Notes under the pieces: model-generated | The model's database searches: none | What the model saw: the letters and a program-made list of their open reading frames with translations, nothing else | What the model was told of the DNA's origin: nothing | NCBI RefSeq assembly: GCF_005405925.1 | Contig: NZ_BJHV01000001.1 | Span: 3,286,001-3,350,000, forward strand | Source of the DNA: Streptomyces antimycoticus | Lineage (GTDB): Bacteria; Actinomycetota; Actinomycetes; Streptomycetales; Streptomycetaceae | Direction: 5' to 3' | Length of the DNA stretch: 64,000 bases | In this document: positions 44,398-52,955 of the stretch, one piece after another | Layout: each line of letters opens with the position of its first letter | How positions within the stretch are numbered: position 1 is the stretch's first letter | Made by a program: the position numbers and the translations under genes

Positions 44398-44622
44398 TCA
44401 GCGCGCCGCCGGGGGCTCGTCGTCCCGCCAGCGGGGGTCGTTCTGCCACTCCTCATTGCGCTCGCGCGCGGTCTCCATCGCGTGGGCGGCCTCCGCCGGG
44501 GAGGCGTACGGCCCGAGGCGGTCGGCGGCGCGGCACTCCGGGCCCTCCTCGACCTTCTGGTGCCGGATGCAGTAGTACCACTCACCGGGCTTACCGGCGG
44601 TTCCCCTCTTGAACAGCGCCAT
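44398..44622 (-). CDS. Small conserved actinobacterial protein (74 residues)
   Basis: A 74-residue soluble protein: [40 protein letters not shown], then helical [19 protein letters not shown] and an acidic/proline tail. The paired Cys in [15 protein letters not shown] could bind a metal. The family appears in streptomycete genomes as a hypothetical protein. It is divergent from map, with the two start codons 88 bases apart. Function unknown. A degenerate copy of its C-terminal half lies 85 bases downstream at 44209-44312. Confidence 0.7.
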   Translation of the reverse strand: MALFKRGTAGKPGEWYYCIRHQKVEEGPECRAADRLGPYASPAEAAHAMETARERNEEWQNDPRWRDDEPPAAR

Positions 44623-44710
44623 CCCGGCCTCCGGCCTCCGCTCGTTCCCCAGTGGCCCGAAGGGCCCTTGCGGCCATGCTGCCCCATGCGCCGCCGATAC
44701 ACTCGCTGAT

Positions 44711-45568
44711 ATGTCTGGCCAGTCGCTTCTAGTCCCGGGGACCCTCTCCCCCACCCGCCCCGTCCCCGCCTCGATCCCGCGCCCGGAGTATGTCGGTAAG
44801 GCGGGCCCGACACCTTATGACGGGCCCGAGGTCCAGGACGCCGAGACGATCGAGCGCATGCGGATCGCGGGGCGTATCGCCGCACGGGCGATGGAGGAGG
44901 CCGCCAAGCTGATCGCGCCGGGGGTCACCACGGACGAGCTGGACCGGGTGGCCCATGAGTACATGTGCGACCACGGGGCGTACCCCTCGACGCTGGGCTA
45001 CCGCGGGTTCCCCAAATCGCTGTGCAGCTCGGTCAACGAGGTCATCTGCCACGGCATCCCGGACACCACCGTCCTCCAGGACGGCGACATCGTGAACCTG
45101 GACGTCACCGCCTTCATCGGCGGGGTGCACGGGGACAACAACGCCACGTATCTGTGCGGTGAGGTGGACGAGGAGTCGCGGCTGCTGGTCGAACGCACCC
45201 GGGAGTCCCTCAACCGCGCGATCAAGGCCGTCAAGCCGGGCCGCCGGATCAACATCATCGGCCGGGTCATCGAGTCGTACGCCAAGCGCTTCGACTACGG
45301 GGTGGTCCGCGACTTCACGGGCCACGGGATCAACTCCTCGTTCCACTCCGGTCTGATCGTCCCGCACTACGACAGCCCGCATCACACCACCGAGATCAAG
45401 CCGGGGATGACCTTCACCATCGAGCCGATGCTGACGCTCGGCACCTACGAGTACGACATGTGGGAGGACGGCTGGACCGTGGTCACCAAGGACCGCAAGC
45501 GGACGGCGCAGTTCGAGCACACACTGGTGGTGACGGAGACCGGGGCGGAGATCCTCACCCTGCCCTAG
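44711..45568 (+). CDS. map: Type I methionine aminopeptidase
   Basis: A 285-residue metalloprotease that removes initiator methionine. The five metal ligands sit in [20 protein letters not shown] (Asp pair), [10 protein letters not shown] (His), FTIEPML (Glu) and [12 protein letters not shown] (Glu); [14 protein letters not shown] supplies the substrate histidine. An N-terminal extension of about 40 residues ([16 protein letters not shown]) is typical of the actinobacterial isoform with a linker. ATG 44711 has no ribosome site and lies 7 bases after TACACT (44698-44703), so it may be leaderless. Single gene. Confidence 0.96.
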   Translation: MSGQSLLVPGTLSPTRPVPASIPRPEYVGKAGPTPYDGPEVQDAETIERMRIAGRIAARAMEEAAKLIAPGVTTDELDRVAHEYMCDHGAYPSTLGYRGFPKSLCSSVNEVICHGIPDTTVLQDGDIVNLDVTAFIGGVHGDNNATYLCGEVDEESRLLVERTRESLNRAIKAVKPGRRINIIGRVIESYAKRFDYGVVRDFTGHGINSSFHSGLIVPHYDSPHHTTEIKPGMTFTIEPMLTLGTYEYDMWEDGWTVVTKDRKRTAQFEHTLVVTETGAEILTLP

Positions 45569-45650
45569 CGGCCGGCCGGTTCACCGAATGTCCTGTACCG
45601 GGGGCCGATTCTTCGGCGGCCGTTTTACCGACAGCCTGTCGGGAAGGCTA

Positions 45651-45692
45651 TTGACGTAGGCAGCGGTCTCTACTTAGGTAAGGCTAACCTAC
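45651..45692 (+). promoter_or_regulatory. Heme oxygenase promoter overlapped by a DmdR/IdeR iron box
   Basis: TTGACG at 45651-45656 is followed after 17-18 bases by TTAGGTA, which is at the same time the start of the 19-base iron box TTAGGTAAGGCTAACCTAC (45674-45692). This differs from the consensus TTAGGTTAGGCTAACCTAA at only two positions. Iron-loaded repressor would cover the -10 region. Confidence 0.88.
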
Positions 45693-45716
45693 ACATTCGG
45701 CCTCCGGAGGTCCACC

Positions 45717-46360
45717 GTGGAGTTCTCCGCCCTGATCCGCACCGCCTCGCGGGAAGCCCACACGGACGTCGGGAGCTCGTCGTTCATGACCGATCTGCTC
45801 GGCGGGCGCCTGGGCGTGGCGGCCTACCGCCGCTACTCCGAGCAGCTGTGGTTCGTCTACCGCGCCCTGGAGTCCCCGGCCGACGCGCTCGCGGCGGACC
45901 CCGTGGCGGGCCCGTTCCTCCGGCCGGAGCTGGCCCGCATGGCCGAGCTGGAGCGCGATCTGGCCCATCTCGGCGGCCCGGACTGGCGCACCGGCCTGAC
46001 CGCGCTGCCCGCCACGACGGCGTACGCGGCGCGGGTGGCGGAGTGCGCCCGTGACTGGCCGGCGGGCTATGTCGCCCACCACTACACCCGCTATATGGGC
46101 GATCTCTCCGGCGGCCAGTACGTGCGGGACACGGCGGAGAAGACCTGGGGCTTCGACCGCAAGGGCGACGGGGTGCGGTTCTACGTCTTCGAGTCGATCG
46201 GCAACCCCGCCGCCTTCAAGCGGGAGTACCGCGCGCTGCTGGACGCGCTGCCGGTGGACGATCTGGAGAAGCAGCGCGTCGTGGAGGAGTGCAAGCGCGC
46301 GTACGCGCTGAACGCGGGATCTTCCAGGAGCTGGCCGAGGAGTTCCGGCTCAGCGCCTGA
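45717..46360 (+). CDS. hmuO: Heme oxygenase (biliverdin-producing), frameshift near its end
   Basis: A roughly 214-residue soluble enzyme that opens heme to biliverdin, carbon monoxide and iron. The proximal histidine lies in TASREAHTDV near residue 15, and the distal-helix motif is YMGDLSGGQYV near 125. Heme-contact sequences ATTAYAARVAECARDWPAGYVAHHYTRY are present. Starts at GTG 45717 with a GGAGG site. The frame runs past 46318 into a foreign tail to 46457, while the normal end IFQELAEEFRLSA with stop at 46358 is one base out. An extra G in the GGG run at 46316-46318 repairs it. Regulated by the iron box at 45674. Confidence 0.88.
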
Positions 46361-46420
46361 GGCACCTACGCGGCTCAGCGCCCTGCTGAAGGCCCAGCAC
46401 CAACCTTCCCTGTTCTGGGC

Positions 46421-46960
46421 CTACTTCAGGGGCAGCTCGGCGAGCATGACGGCGTAGACCGGGGAGTCCGGGAAGGGCTGGCGCTCCCCCACCTTGCGGA
46501 AGCCCCAGGACTCGTACAGGGCCTGCACCCGGGGGTGTTCGGGGTCCACGAGCAGCACTACGAGATCCTCGTCCCGCTTTTCCATGAGCGTGCGGGTCAG
46601 CCGCTCGGCCACGCCCTTCTTGCGCCACTTCGGGCTGACGGCCAGCTCGGAGTACGAGAACGTACGGCTCTTCTCCGGAGCCGGGTCGAGATAGTCACGC
46701 CACCATTCGCGGCCGGGGCTCCCCGGGGCGCCGTAGGCGAAGCCCACCGCCTTGTCGCCCTCGAACGCGATCACGCAGGAGAACTCCGGGTGGCCACCCC
46801 AGTGATCCACGAACCAGGGGAAGCGCTGATTGAAGGGGTCGTCCATCTCGTCCGCGAGGGCGTCGGCGTGTACGTCGATGAGCGTCTGGCGGACCTCCGG
46901 GAGATCCGCGTGGGTGAAATGGCGGACGTCCAGACCTGTGGCACTCAAGCTCGGCTCCAT
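46421..46960 (-). CDS. GNAT-family N-acetyltransferase
   Basis: A 179-residue acetyl-CoA-dependent transferase. The acetyl-CoA-binding motif is SELAVSPKWRKKGVAERLTRTLMEK (R-K-K-G-V-A near residues 118-123), with the preceding strand VIAFEGDKAVGFAYG and the late VLLVDPEHPRVQALYESWGFRKVGERQP. Substrate unknown. Its start overlaps the 3' end of the XRE regulator by 16 bases on the same strand, so it is likely in the same transcript. Confidence 0.88.
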   Translation of the reverse strand: MEPSLSATGLDVRHFTHADLPEVRQTLIDVHADALADEMDDPFNQRFPWFVDHWGGHPEFSCVIAFEGDKAVGFAYGAPGSPGREWWRDYLDPAPEKSRTFSYSELAVSPKWRKKGVAERLTRTLMEKRDEDLVVLLVDPEHPRVQALYESWGFRKVGERQPFPDSPVYAVMLAELPLK

Positions 46961-48204
46961 TCAGATCGGTAGCGGTCTCCCCACTCGCGGGCGACGCCTG
47001 TGTTCGGGGCAAGAGTGATCAAGTCGCGGTAGTAGTCACCGAGAAGAGAGCGCATCCGTCCGGGGATCGCGTGCCCTTCCATCAGTCCGAAGGCCGTGGA
47101 GACAGTGGCGCACGCCTGGTCGACCTCACGCTGGTGCAGCTGGGTCAGGGCGAGCCGTGCGGTGGCCAGGGCACGGTTGCGGCGGAACTGCTCGGGGATG
47201 GTGGCCAGCGCCTTGTGCGAGGCGGCCTCGGCCTCCGCAGGTTCGCCGATCCGATCCCGAACGATGGCCGTCATGGCCAGGAGCTCGGCAGGCCCGTAGA
47301 AGGCGGTCCAACTCGGCCTGGGATCGTCCATGGACGCCTTGCCCAGGGCCTCTTGGGCGCAGCCGAGGGAGCGTAAGGCGGCCTGTCGGTCGCCCAAATT
47401 GGAGTGGGCGAGCGCTGTCCGGGCATGGGCCAAAGAGGCGTAGAACGGGTCCCGGCGAGCGATGGCCGTCGCCTGAGCCGCATAGCCGGAGTCGACGCCC
47501 TCGGTGTACTCACCACGATGGTGGGCGAGCATGGAGTACAAGTTCCAGGCATCCAGCTCAGCGATGGAGTCCTTCGCCATCCCGGCCAGATAGAGCGTCC
47601 GGTCCAGCAGACTCCGCGCCCGGTCCGTCCGCTTGGCGTCGATGGCGGACCAAGCGGCCATGGACATGTAGTCGGCGGCCACGCTGAACAGCCGCTGGCG
47701 GATGCGCTGGGAGGCGCCCAGCTTCTGCTTCTCCAGCGTCTCGGCCGCCCCGGCCAGGGCCATACGCTCCAGTTCGTCGTGACCTCCCCGTGTGGCATCC
47801 AGGGCCACCAGGGCATCCACACCGGAACGGAGCCGAATCACGTCCGAGGTGCCTACGGAGTGCTGTGCGACGAGAGGGACGGCGACCGCGGCCGTCGTAC
47901 CTGTGGTGGCGGTCAGGAAGTTCCTGCGCCTCACGGGATCCTCCGGTTCTGTGGCGGGGCATCGTGGGGCCGGTGGGACGAATCCCAGTTCTTCGGCCGT
48001 ACATCCGAATACTGCCCCTAAGGCTGCCCGCTGCCGAGAGTGCGGCCAACGGGTCTTTCCGGTCAGCCAGTTGCGGACCGTCCGGTCGCTGACCGTGCCT
48101 TCGTAGCCGTCGCGGTGCAGATGAGTGTTCACCGCATCCGCCAAGGCGGTCTGGGTGAGCCCGCTCTCGCGCATGGCCCTGATGAGGTTTTCGTTCCCCT
48201 CCAC
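46945..48204 (-). CDS. XRE-type regulator with TPR-like C-terminal domain, two TTA codons
   Basis: A 419-residue regulator. Residues 1-65 hold an XRE-like helix-turn-helix (LIRAMRESGLTQTALADAVN, TVSDRTVRNWLTGKTRWPHS). Residues 95-120 (RRRNFLTATTGTTAAVAVPLVAQ) look like a twin-arginine signal but are internal, as in many streptomycete proteins of this family. The rest is helical repeats with TPR character. GTG 48204 has a GGTGGGTG-like upstream. Two leucine codons are TTA (48019-48021 and 47374-47376), so it should depend on bldA. It is divergent from the ATP-binding gene, a pairing common in Streptomyces. Confidence 0.8.
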   Translation of the reverse strand: MEGNENLIRAMRESGLTQTALADAVNTHLHRDGYEGTVSDRTVRNWLTGKTRWPHSRQRAALGAVFGCTAEELGFVPPAPRCPATEPEDPVRRRNFLTATTGTTAAVAVPLVAQHSVGTSDVIRLRSGVDALVALDATRGGHDELERMALAGAAETLEKQKLGASQRIRQRLFSVAADYMSMAAWSAIDAKRTDRARSLLDRTLYLAGMAKDSIAELDAWNLYSMLAHHRGEYTEGVDSGYAAQATAIARRDPFYASLAHARTALAHSNLGDRQAALRSLGCAQEALGKASMDDPRPSWTAFYGPAELLAMTAIVRDRIGEPAEAEAASHKALATIPEQFRRNRALATARLALTQLHQREVDQACATVSTAFGLMEGHAIPGRMRSLLGDYYRDLITLAPNTGVAREWGDRYRSEWSRA

Positions 48205-48361
48205 ACACCCACCGTAGCCATGCGAGCCCACTCCGTGAGGGGAGTCGGCCGAGAATTTCCGGTTGGGCGGTTTGCACACCCGATGGGTATTACCTCTCCT
48301 CGCGCGGCGAGTCGTCGTTCACTCGGACAAGGCCGCTCACTTCGCACCCACTGAGGTCCTG

Positions 48362-48775
48362 ATGTCCGTGACCGCCACACCTCGCCCCACGGGGCACCCC
48401 GGATACTCCCAGACCATGCGCCGCGTACCGGAGAGCGCGGCGGCCGCCCGCAAGCTGGTACGGACCGCACTGGCCGCCTGGGGGCAGGAGGGCCTGATAG
48501 AGGACGCCGCGCTGGTGATCACGGAGCTGGTCTCCAACGCCGTGGATCACGCCCATCTGGAGTCGATCCGCGTCGTCGTCACCCGGCCGTCCGAGACGTT
48601 CGTCCGCCTCGGCGTGGTGGACCGGTCCCGCAATATCCCCTACCTGCGGACAGACTCCAACGGTGACAACACCCGAGGCCGGGGGCTGCTGTTAGTCGAT
48701 GCCCTCACGGACCGGTGGGGGACGGACCGATACCGCTGGGGCAAGCAGGTCTGGGGCGAGCTGAAGTGCGGTTGA
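48362..48775 (+). CDS. RsbW-like ATP-binding regulator, TTA codon
   Basis: A 137-residue GHKL-type ATP-binding protein. LVITELVSNAVDHAH near residue 56 is the N-box and DNTRGRGLLLVDALTDRWG near 105 the G-box. It is an anti-sigma-type kinase like that at 10142 and is divergent from the XRE regulator, the usual arrangement of small conservon-type regulatory pairs. Codon 111 (48692-48694) is TTA, linking it to bldA. ATG 48362 follows GAGGTC weakly. A longer frame upstream from 48263 is unsupported. Confidence 0.82.
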   Translation: MSVTATPRPTGHPGYSQTMRRVPESAAAARKLVRTALAAWGQEGLIEDAALVITELVSNAVDHAHLESIRVVVTRPSETFVRLGVVDRSRNIPYLRTDSNGDNTRGRGLLLVDALTDRWGTDRYRWGKQVWGELKCG

Positions 48776-48845
48776 TCATCCGTAGCGTCGACTGCCCGCG
48801 TGACCTCATCACGGCGTTCCGGGCCAGGCCGCAGGAGCACTGCTG

Positions 48846-49028
48846 ATGGCTGGCGGCGACAACACCGATGTCGCCTTGGACGCTGAGGAGGCGTGGCGGG
48901 CGGCCATCGAGCACGCCGCGGGCTACCCGGCCTGCCGGACGCCCGGCGCCGTATGCAAGACCGGCGAGCAACTCCTCCTCGCCTACGAGACGGCAGCACG
49001 GCTGGCCCGGTCGGCGGAGGGCACATGA
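48846..49028 (+). CDS. Small acidic protein (60 residues) of the XRE/ATP-binding module
   Basis: A 60-residue acidic helical protein ([51 protein letters not shown]) with two cysteines. It follows the ATP-binding gene by 70 bases and overlaps the next small gene by ATGA, so it belongs to the same module. Function unknown; short proteins in this position often regulate the adjacent XRE or kinase protein. Confidence 0.55.
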   Translation: MAGGDNTDVALDAEEAWRAAIEHAAGYPACRTPGAVCKTGEQLLLAYETAARLARSAEGT

Positions 49029-49171
49029 GGCGGCGCCGTCGGCGGTCGACCGCCGCGCGGGCCGGGTTGCTCGCCTTCCGCGCCACCCCGCGCGTCCTGC
49101 CGCTCGGCGTAATGCCCGCACTGCTGGCGCTCGCGGTCCGGCTCTGCTTCGCGAGCACCCCCGCCCCATGA
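49025..49171 (+). CDS. Very small basic membrane-associated protein (48 residues)
   Basis: 48 residues: [20 protein letters not shown], then a hydrophobic stretch [19 protein letters not shown] and a short tail. The polyarginine start followed by one helix suggests a membrane-inserted peptide. Coupled to the preceding gene by ATGA. No homologue is recognised and it could be spurious, but the coupling and clear composition argue for a real gene. Confidence 0.45.
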   Translation: MRRRRRRSTAARAGLLAFRATPRVLPLGVMPALLALAVRLCFASTPAP

Positions 49172-49476
49172 GCCAGGTGGGTCGCTGGGCTCCGGCCCCG
49201 TACCGGACGACGGCCCCAGCAGCTCACCGGCGACCCCCGCCCGTCGGACGAGTCAGACCCATCGGACGAGCCGCACCCATAAGAGGCGTGCGTCACTCTT
49301 CCCGGACTGCGAACCGCATCAAATCAGCCACCTTGGCCAAACCTTTACCGTTCACAGAGCACTCTTTGACATTACACAGGATCCGCACAGGCAAGGCTCA
49401 GTTAAGTTAGGCCAGCCTTATCCGCCCGCCGTACGTCCGTCCTGTTCGGCCTGCCCTGATTCCGTCTGGAGCCCGT
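49172..49476. other. efeO upstream region
   Basis: Non-coding, 305 bases, markedly richer in A+T after 49310 (CACTCTTTGACATTACAC). It contains a TTGACA at 49366-49371 without a good partner and the iron box at 49402-49420. An open frame crosses it but looks spurious. Confidence 0.5.
49402..49420 (+). promoter_or_regulatory. Iron box upstream of efeO
   Basis: TTAAGTTAGGCCAGCCTTA matches the 19-base DmdR/IdeR consensus at 15 of 19 positions and keeps the symmetric GTTAGGC/GCC core. It is 56 bases before the efeO start, so efeOBU should be repressed by iron. Confidence 0.72.
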
Positions 49477-50610
49477 ATGCGAGCCGCTCGCACCTCCGTT
49501 GCCGCCGCGATATCGGCGCTGGCGACGATCACCGCCGTCGCCGGCTGCGCCCAGAAGTCCGACGCCAAGGACTCGGACGCCGTCCACGTCACCGCCTCCG
49601 ACGACGCGTGCGAGGTCTCCAAGACCTCCTTCCCCGCCGGGCATGTGAAGCTCGCGGTGGAGAACAAGGGCTCCAAGGTGACCGAGGTGTATGTCTACGC
49701 TCCGGGCGACCGGATCGTCACCGAGCGGGAGAACATCGGGCCCGGCACCTCCGCCTCGATCAGCGCCGAGATCAAGACCGGTTCGTACGAGATCGCCTGC
49801 AAGCCCGGGATGAAGGGCCACGGCATCCGCCAGAAGGTGTCCGCCACCGGCAAGGGCGCGGTAGCCAAGCGCGATCCGCGGCTGGACAAGGCGGTGGCCG
49901 CGTACCGCGCCTACGCCCAGCAGCAGGCCGACGAGACCCTGCCCGCGGCCCAGAAGTTCGCCGACGCGGTCAAGAAGGACGACCTCGAGGGCGCCAAGAA
50001 GCTCTACGCCCCCTCGCGCGTCGGCTGGGAGCGCACCGAGCCGGTCGCCGAGTCCTTCGGTGACATCGACCCCAAGGTCGATGTGCGCGAGGACGGTCTG
50101 GAGAAGGGCCAGAAGTGGACCGGCTGGCACCGGCTGGAGAAGTCGCTGTGGCAGACCAAGAAGATCACTGCGGCCGACCACGCCCTCGCCGACCAGCTCA
50201 TCAAGGACCTGAAGGACTGGCAGAAGCGCGTCGGCACTGCCGACATCACCCCCACCGGCATGGCCAACGGCGCCAAGGAGCTGTTGGACGAGGTGCAGAC
50301 CGGCAAGGTCACCGGTGAGGAGGAGCGCTACAGCCACACCGACCTGGTGGACTTCGAGGCCAATGTCGAGGGCGCCGAGACCTCGTACAAGCTGCTCAAG
50401 CCGGTGGCGTCCAAGAACGACGCGGCGCTGGCCAAGGACCTCGACAAGCAGTTCGCGGCCGTCGGGAAGCTGCTGGACAAGTACCGCGAGGGCGAGGGCT
50501 TCGTGTCGTACGACACCGTCACGGAGACCAAGCGCAAGGAGCTGTCCGACGCGGTCAACGCGCTGGCCGAGCCGCTGTCCCGGCTCGCCGCCGCCGTCGT
50601 CACCAAGTGA
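49477..50610 (+). CDS. efeO: EfeO, iron-binding lipoprotein of the EfeUOB system
   Basis: A 377-residue periplasmic-face lipoprotein with signal peptide and lipobox AVAGC (Cys24). An N-terminal cupredoxin-like domain (residues 35-125) precedes the M75 imelysin-like helical domain. The metal-binding HxxE motif is GWHRLEKSLW near residue 215. It presents iron to the EfeU permease. First gene of efeO-efeB-efeU under an iron box. Its stop overlaps the possible GTG of efeB; the ATG 12 bases later is the better efeB start. Confidence 0.95.
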   Translation: MRAARTSVAAAISALATITAVAGCAQKSDAKDSDAVHVTASDDACEVSKTSFPAGHVKLAVENKGSKVTEVYVYAPGDRIVTERENIGPGTSASISAEIKTGSYEIACKPGMKGHGIRQKVSATGKGAVAKRDPRLDKAVAAYRAYAQQQADETLPAAQKFADAVKKDDLEGAKKLYAPSRVGWERTEPVAESFGDIDPKVDVREDGLEKGQKWTGWHRLEKSLWQTKKITAADHALADQLIKDLKDWQKRVGTADITPTGMANGAKELLDEVQTGKVTGEEERYSHTDLVDFEANVEGAETSYKLLKPVASKNDAALAKDLDKQFAAVGKLLDKYREGEGFVSYDTVTETKRKELSDAVNALAEPLSRLAAAVVTK

Positions 50611-50621
50611 GGGAGCCGGGC

Positions 50622-51881
50622 ATGACCGACGAGACGGGCACCGCACCCTCGCGCCGGGCGCTGATCGGCTGGGGAGGCGCCGGGCTCGCGCTCGGCGCCG
50701 CGGCAGCCGGCGGCGCGGCGGCCGCGCTGGGCGGCGGTGCGGACGACACCGAAACGGTTGCCGACAGCGGCGCCGCGGTGCCCTTCTACGGGGCGCACCA
50801 GGCGGGGATCGCCACGGCGGTGCAGGATCGGCTGCACTTCGCGGCGTTCGACGTCACCACCGACGACCGCGCCGAGCTGATCGCGCTGCTCAAGGAGTGG
50901 ACCAAGGCGGCGGCCCGGATGACGCAGGGGCATGCGGTCGGCGGCGGCGCGGTGAGCGATCTGGCGGAGGCACCGCCGGACGACACCGGCGAGGCGCTCG
51001 GCCTCAAGGCGTCCCGGCTCACCCTCACCATCGGCTTCGGGCCCACGCTCTTCACGGACAAGAAGGGCAAGGACCGCTTCGGCATCGCCGACCGCCGCCC
51101 CGAGGCGCTGATCGACCTGCCCGCCTTCCCCGGCGACAACCTCGACGCGGCGCGCAGCGACGGCGATCTGTGTGTGCAGGCGTGCGCGGACGACCCGCAG
51201 GTGGCCGTGCACGCCATCCGCAACCTGGCCCGGATCGGCATGGGCAAGGTGGCCATCCGCTGGTCGCAGCTGGGCTTCGGCAAGACGTCCTCGACCACGC
51301 CGGACGCCCAGACACCGCGCAACATGATGGGCTTCAAGGACGGCACCCGGAACATCGCGGGCACCGACACCGCCGCCCTGGAGAAGCATGTGTGGGTGAG
51401 CGGGAAGGCGGGCCCGGCATGGCTGGCCGGCGGTTCGTATCTGGTCGCGCGCCGGATCCGGATGCATATCGAGACCTGGGACCGCACCTCGCTCAAGGAA
51501 CAGGAGGACGTCTTCGGCCGGGACAAGGGCGAGGGCGCGCCGCAGGGCAAGCAGCATGAGCGCGACGAGCCGAATCTGAAGGCGATGCTGCCCACCGCGC
51601 ATGTCCGCCTCGCGCATCCGGACTCCAACGGCGGGGCCCGGATCCTGCGCCGCGGCTACTCCTTCACCGATGGCACGGACGGTCTGGGGCGGCTGGACGC
51701 GGGGCTGTTCTTCCTCGCCTACCAGCACGACGTACGGGACGGGTTCGTACCGGTGCAGCGAGCGCTGGCACGCACGGACGCGCTCAACGAGTACATCCAG
51801 CATGTGGGTTCGGCGCTCTTCGCGGTCCCGCCGGGCGTCCGGGACGCGGACGACTGGTGGGGCAGGGCGCTGTTCTCCTGA
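50622..51881 (+). CDS. efeB: EfeB, Tat-exported dye-decolourising (Dyp-type) heme peroxidase
   Basis: A 419-residue peroxidase exported by the Tat pathway (SRRALIGWGGAGLALG). The Dyp motif is GFKDGTRN near residue 238 with the catalytic aspartate, and the proximal heme-ligand histidine is in VRLAHPDSNGGARILRRGYSF near 330. It oxidises ferrous iron for uptake and may also release iron from heme, a point relevant to the heme oxygenase at 45717. The ATG at 50622 follows GGGAGC; an in-frame GTG at 50607 overlaps the efeO stop. A 23-base tandem repeat follows its stop. Confidence 0.95.
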   Translation: MTDETGTAPSRRALIGWGGAGLALGAAAAGGAAAALGGGADDTETVADSGAAVPFYGAHQAGIATAVQDRLHFAAFDVTTDDRAELIALLKEWTKAAARMTQGHAVGGGAVSDLAEAPPDDTGEALGLKASRLTLTIGFGPTLFTDKKGKDRFGIADRRPEALIDLPAFPGDNLDAARSDGDLCVQACADDPQVAVHAIRNLARIGMGKVAIRWSQLGFGKTSSTTPDAQTPRNMMGFKDGTRNIAGTDTAALEKHVWVSGKAGPAWLAGGSYLVARRIRMHIETWDRTSLKEQEDVFGRDKGEGAPQGKQHERDEPNLKAMLPTAHVRLAHPDSNGGARILRRGYSFTDGTDGLGRLDAGLFFLAYQHDVRDGFVPVQRALARTDALNEYIQHVGSALFAVPPGVRDADDWWGRALFS

Positions 51882-51940
51882 CGGACTCTCCCACGTTCTC
51901 CTGACGGACTCCCCCACGTTCTCCTGACGGACTCCCCCAG
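51871..51940. repeat. Three tandem 23-24-base repeats spanning the efeB stop codon
   Basis: Each unit contains GTTCTCCTGACGGACTC and ends CCCAC or CCCAG. The first includes the last codons and the TGA of efeB, so the end of the gene has been triplicated in the spacer before efeU. An effect on translation of efeU is not evident. Confidence 0.75.
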
Positions 51941-51977
51941 AAACCCACCGGATCCCTCGACAAGGAAGGCGAACCCC

Positions 51978-52955
51978 GTGTTCGGCAATTACCTGATCGG
52001 TCTGCGCGAAGGGCTCGAAGCCAGCCTGGTGGTGTGCATCCTGGTCGCCTATCTGGTCAAGACCGGGCGCCGGGACGCACTGCGCCCGGTGTGGCTCGGG
52101 GTCGCCGTCGCGGTGGGCTTGAGCATGTCCTTCGGCGCGGCGCTGGAGTTCGGCTCGCAGGAGCTGACCTTCGAGGCGCAGGAGGCGCTGGGCGGCTCGC
52201 TGTCGATCCTGTCGGTGGGCCTGGTGACCTGGATGGTGTTCTGGATGCGGCGCACCGCCCGCCATCTGAAGTCCGAGCTGCACAGCAAGCTGGACGCGGC
52301 ACTCGCGGTGGGCACCGGGGCGCTGGTGGCCACGGCCTTCCTGGCGGTGGGCCGGGAGGGCCTGGAGACCGCGCTGTTCGTGTGGACGGCGGTGCGGGCG
52401 AGCAACGACGGTACGGCGGATCCGCTGATCGGCGTGGTCCTGGGACTGGTCACCGCGGTGGTGCTGGGCTGGCTGTTCTACCGGGGCGCGCTCCGGATCA
52501 ACCTGGCGAAGTTCTTCACCTGGACGGGCGCGATGCTGGTCGTGGTGGCCGCGGGGGTGCTCGCGTACGGCTTCCACGATCTGCAGGAGGCCGACTGGCT
52601 GCCCGGGCTGCACTCGCTGGCCTTCGACATCAGCTCCACCATCGCACCGGACTCCTGGTACGGCACGCTGCTCAAGGGCGTCTTCAACTTCCAGCCGGAC
52701 CCGACCTGGCTTCAGGTGTGGATGTGGGTGCTCTATCTGGTCCCCACGCTCGCGCTGTTCCTGCGTCCCGGTAGGGTGTCGCCGTCCACAGCAGCCCCCA
52801 GGAATCGGGAGCCGGAGCCCCATGACACGCAGGCCGCCCCGCCGGCAGTTGACAGTTCCGACCGCAGCGGCGGTACTGACGCTGGGGATGACGCTGACGG
52901 GGTGCATGACGGTCCACGGCGAGCGGGAGAACATTCCCTCGGTGGACAAGGCTGA
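51978..52955 (+). CDS. efeU: EfeU, FTR1-type ferrous/ferric iron permease
   Basis: A 325-residue iron permease with seven helices. The paired iron-binding motifs are REGLEAS near residue 9 and REGLETA near 134. It completes the EfeUOB ferrous iron importer. Starts at GTG 51978 after AAGGAAGG. The conserved protein ends near LALFLRPGRVSPSTAAP; the next 48 residues are low-complexity (SSDRSGGTDAGDDADGVHDG) and overlap the following lipoprotein gene by 134 bases. A single missing base in the CCCCC run near 52798 would instead give a stop overlapping the lipoprotein start as ATGA. Confidence 0.93.
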   Translation: MFGNYLIGLREGLEASLVVCILVAYLVKTGRRDALRPVWLGVAVAVGLSMSFGAALEFGSQELTFEAQEALGGSLSILSVGLVTWMVFWMRRTARHLKSELHSKLDAALAVGTGALVATAFLAVGREGLETALFVWTAVRASNDGTADPLIGVVLGLVTAVVLGWLFYRGALRINLAKFFTWTGAMLVVVAAGVLAYGFHDLQEADWLPGLHSLAFDISSTIAPDSWYGTLLKGVFNFQPDPTWLQVWMWVLYLVPTLALFLRPGRVSPSTAAPRNREPEPHDTQAAPPAVDSSDRSGGTDAGDDADGVHDGPRRAGEHSLGGQG

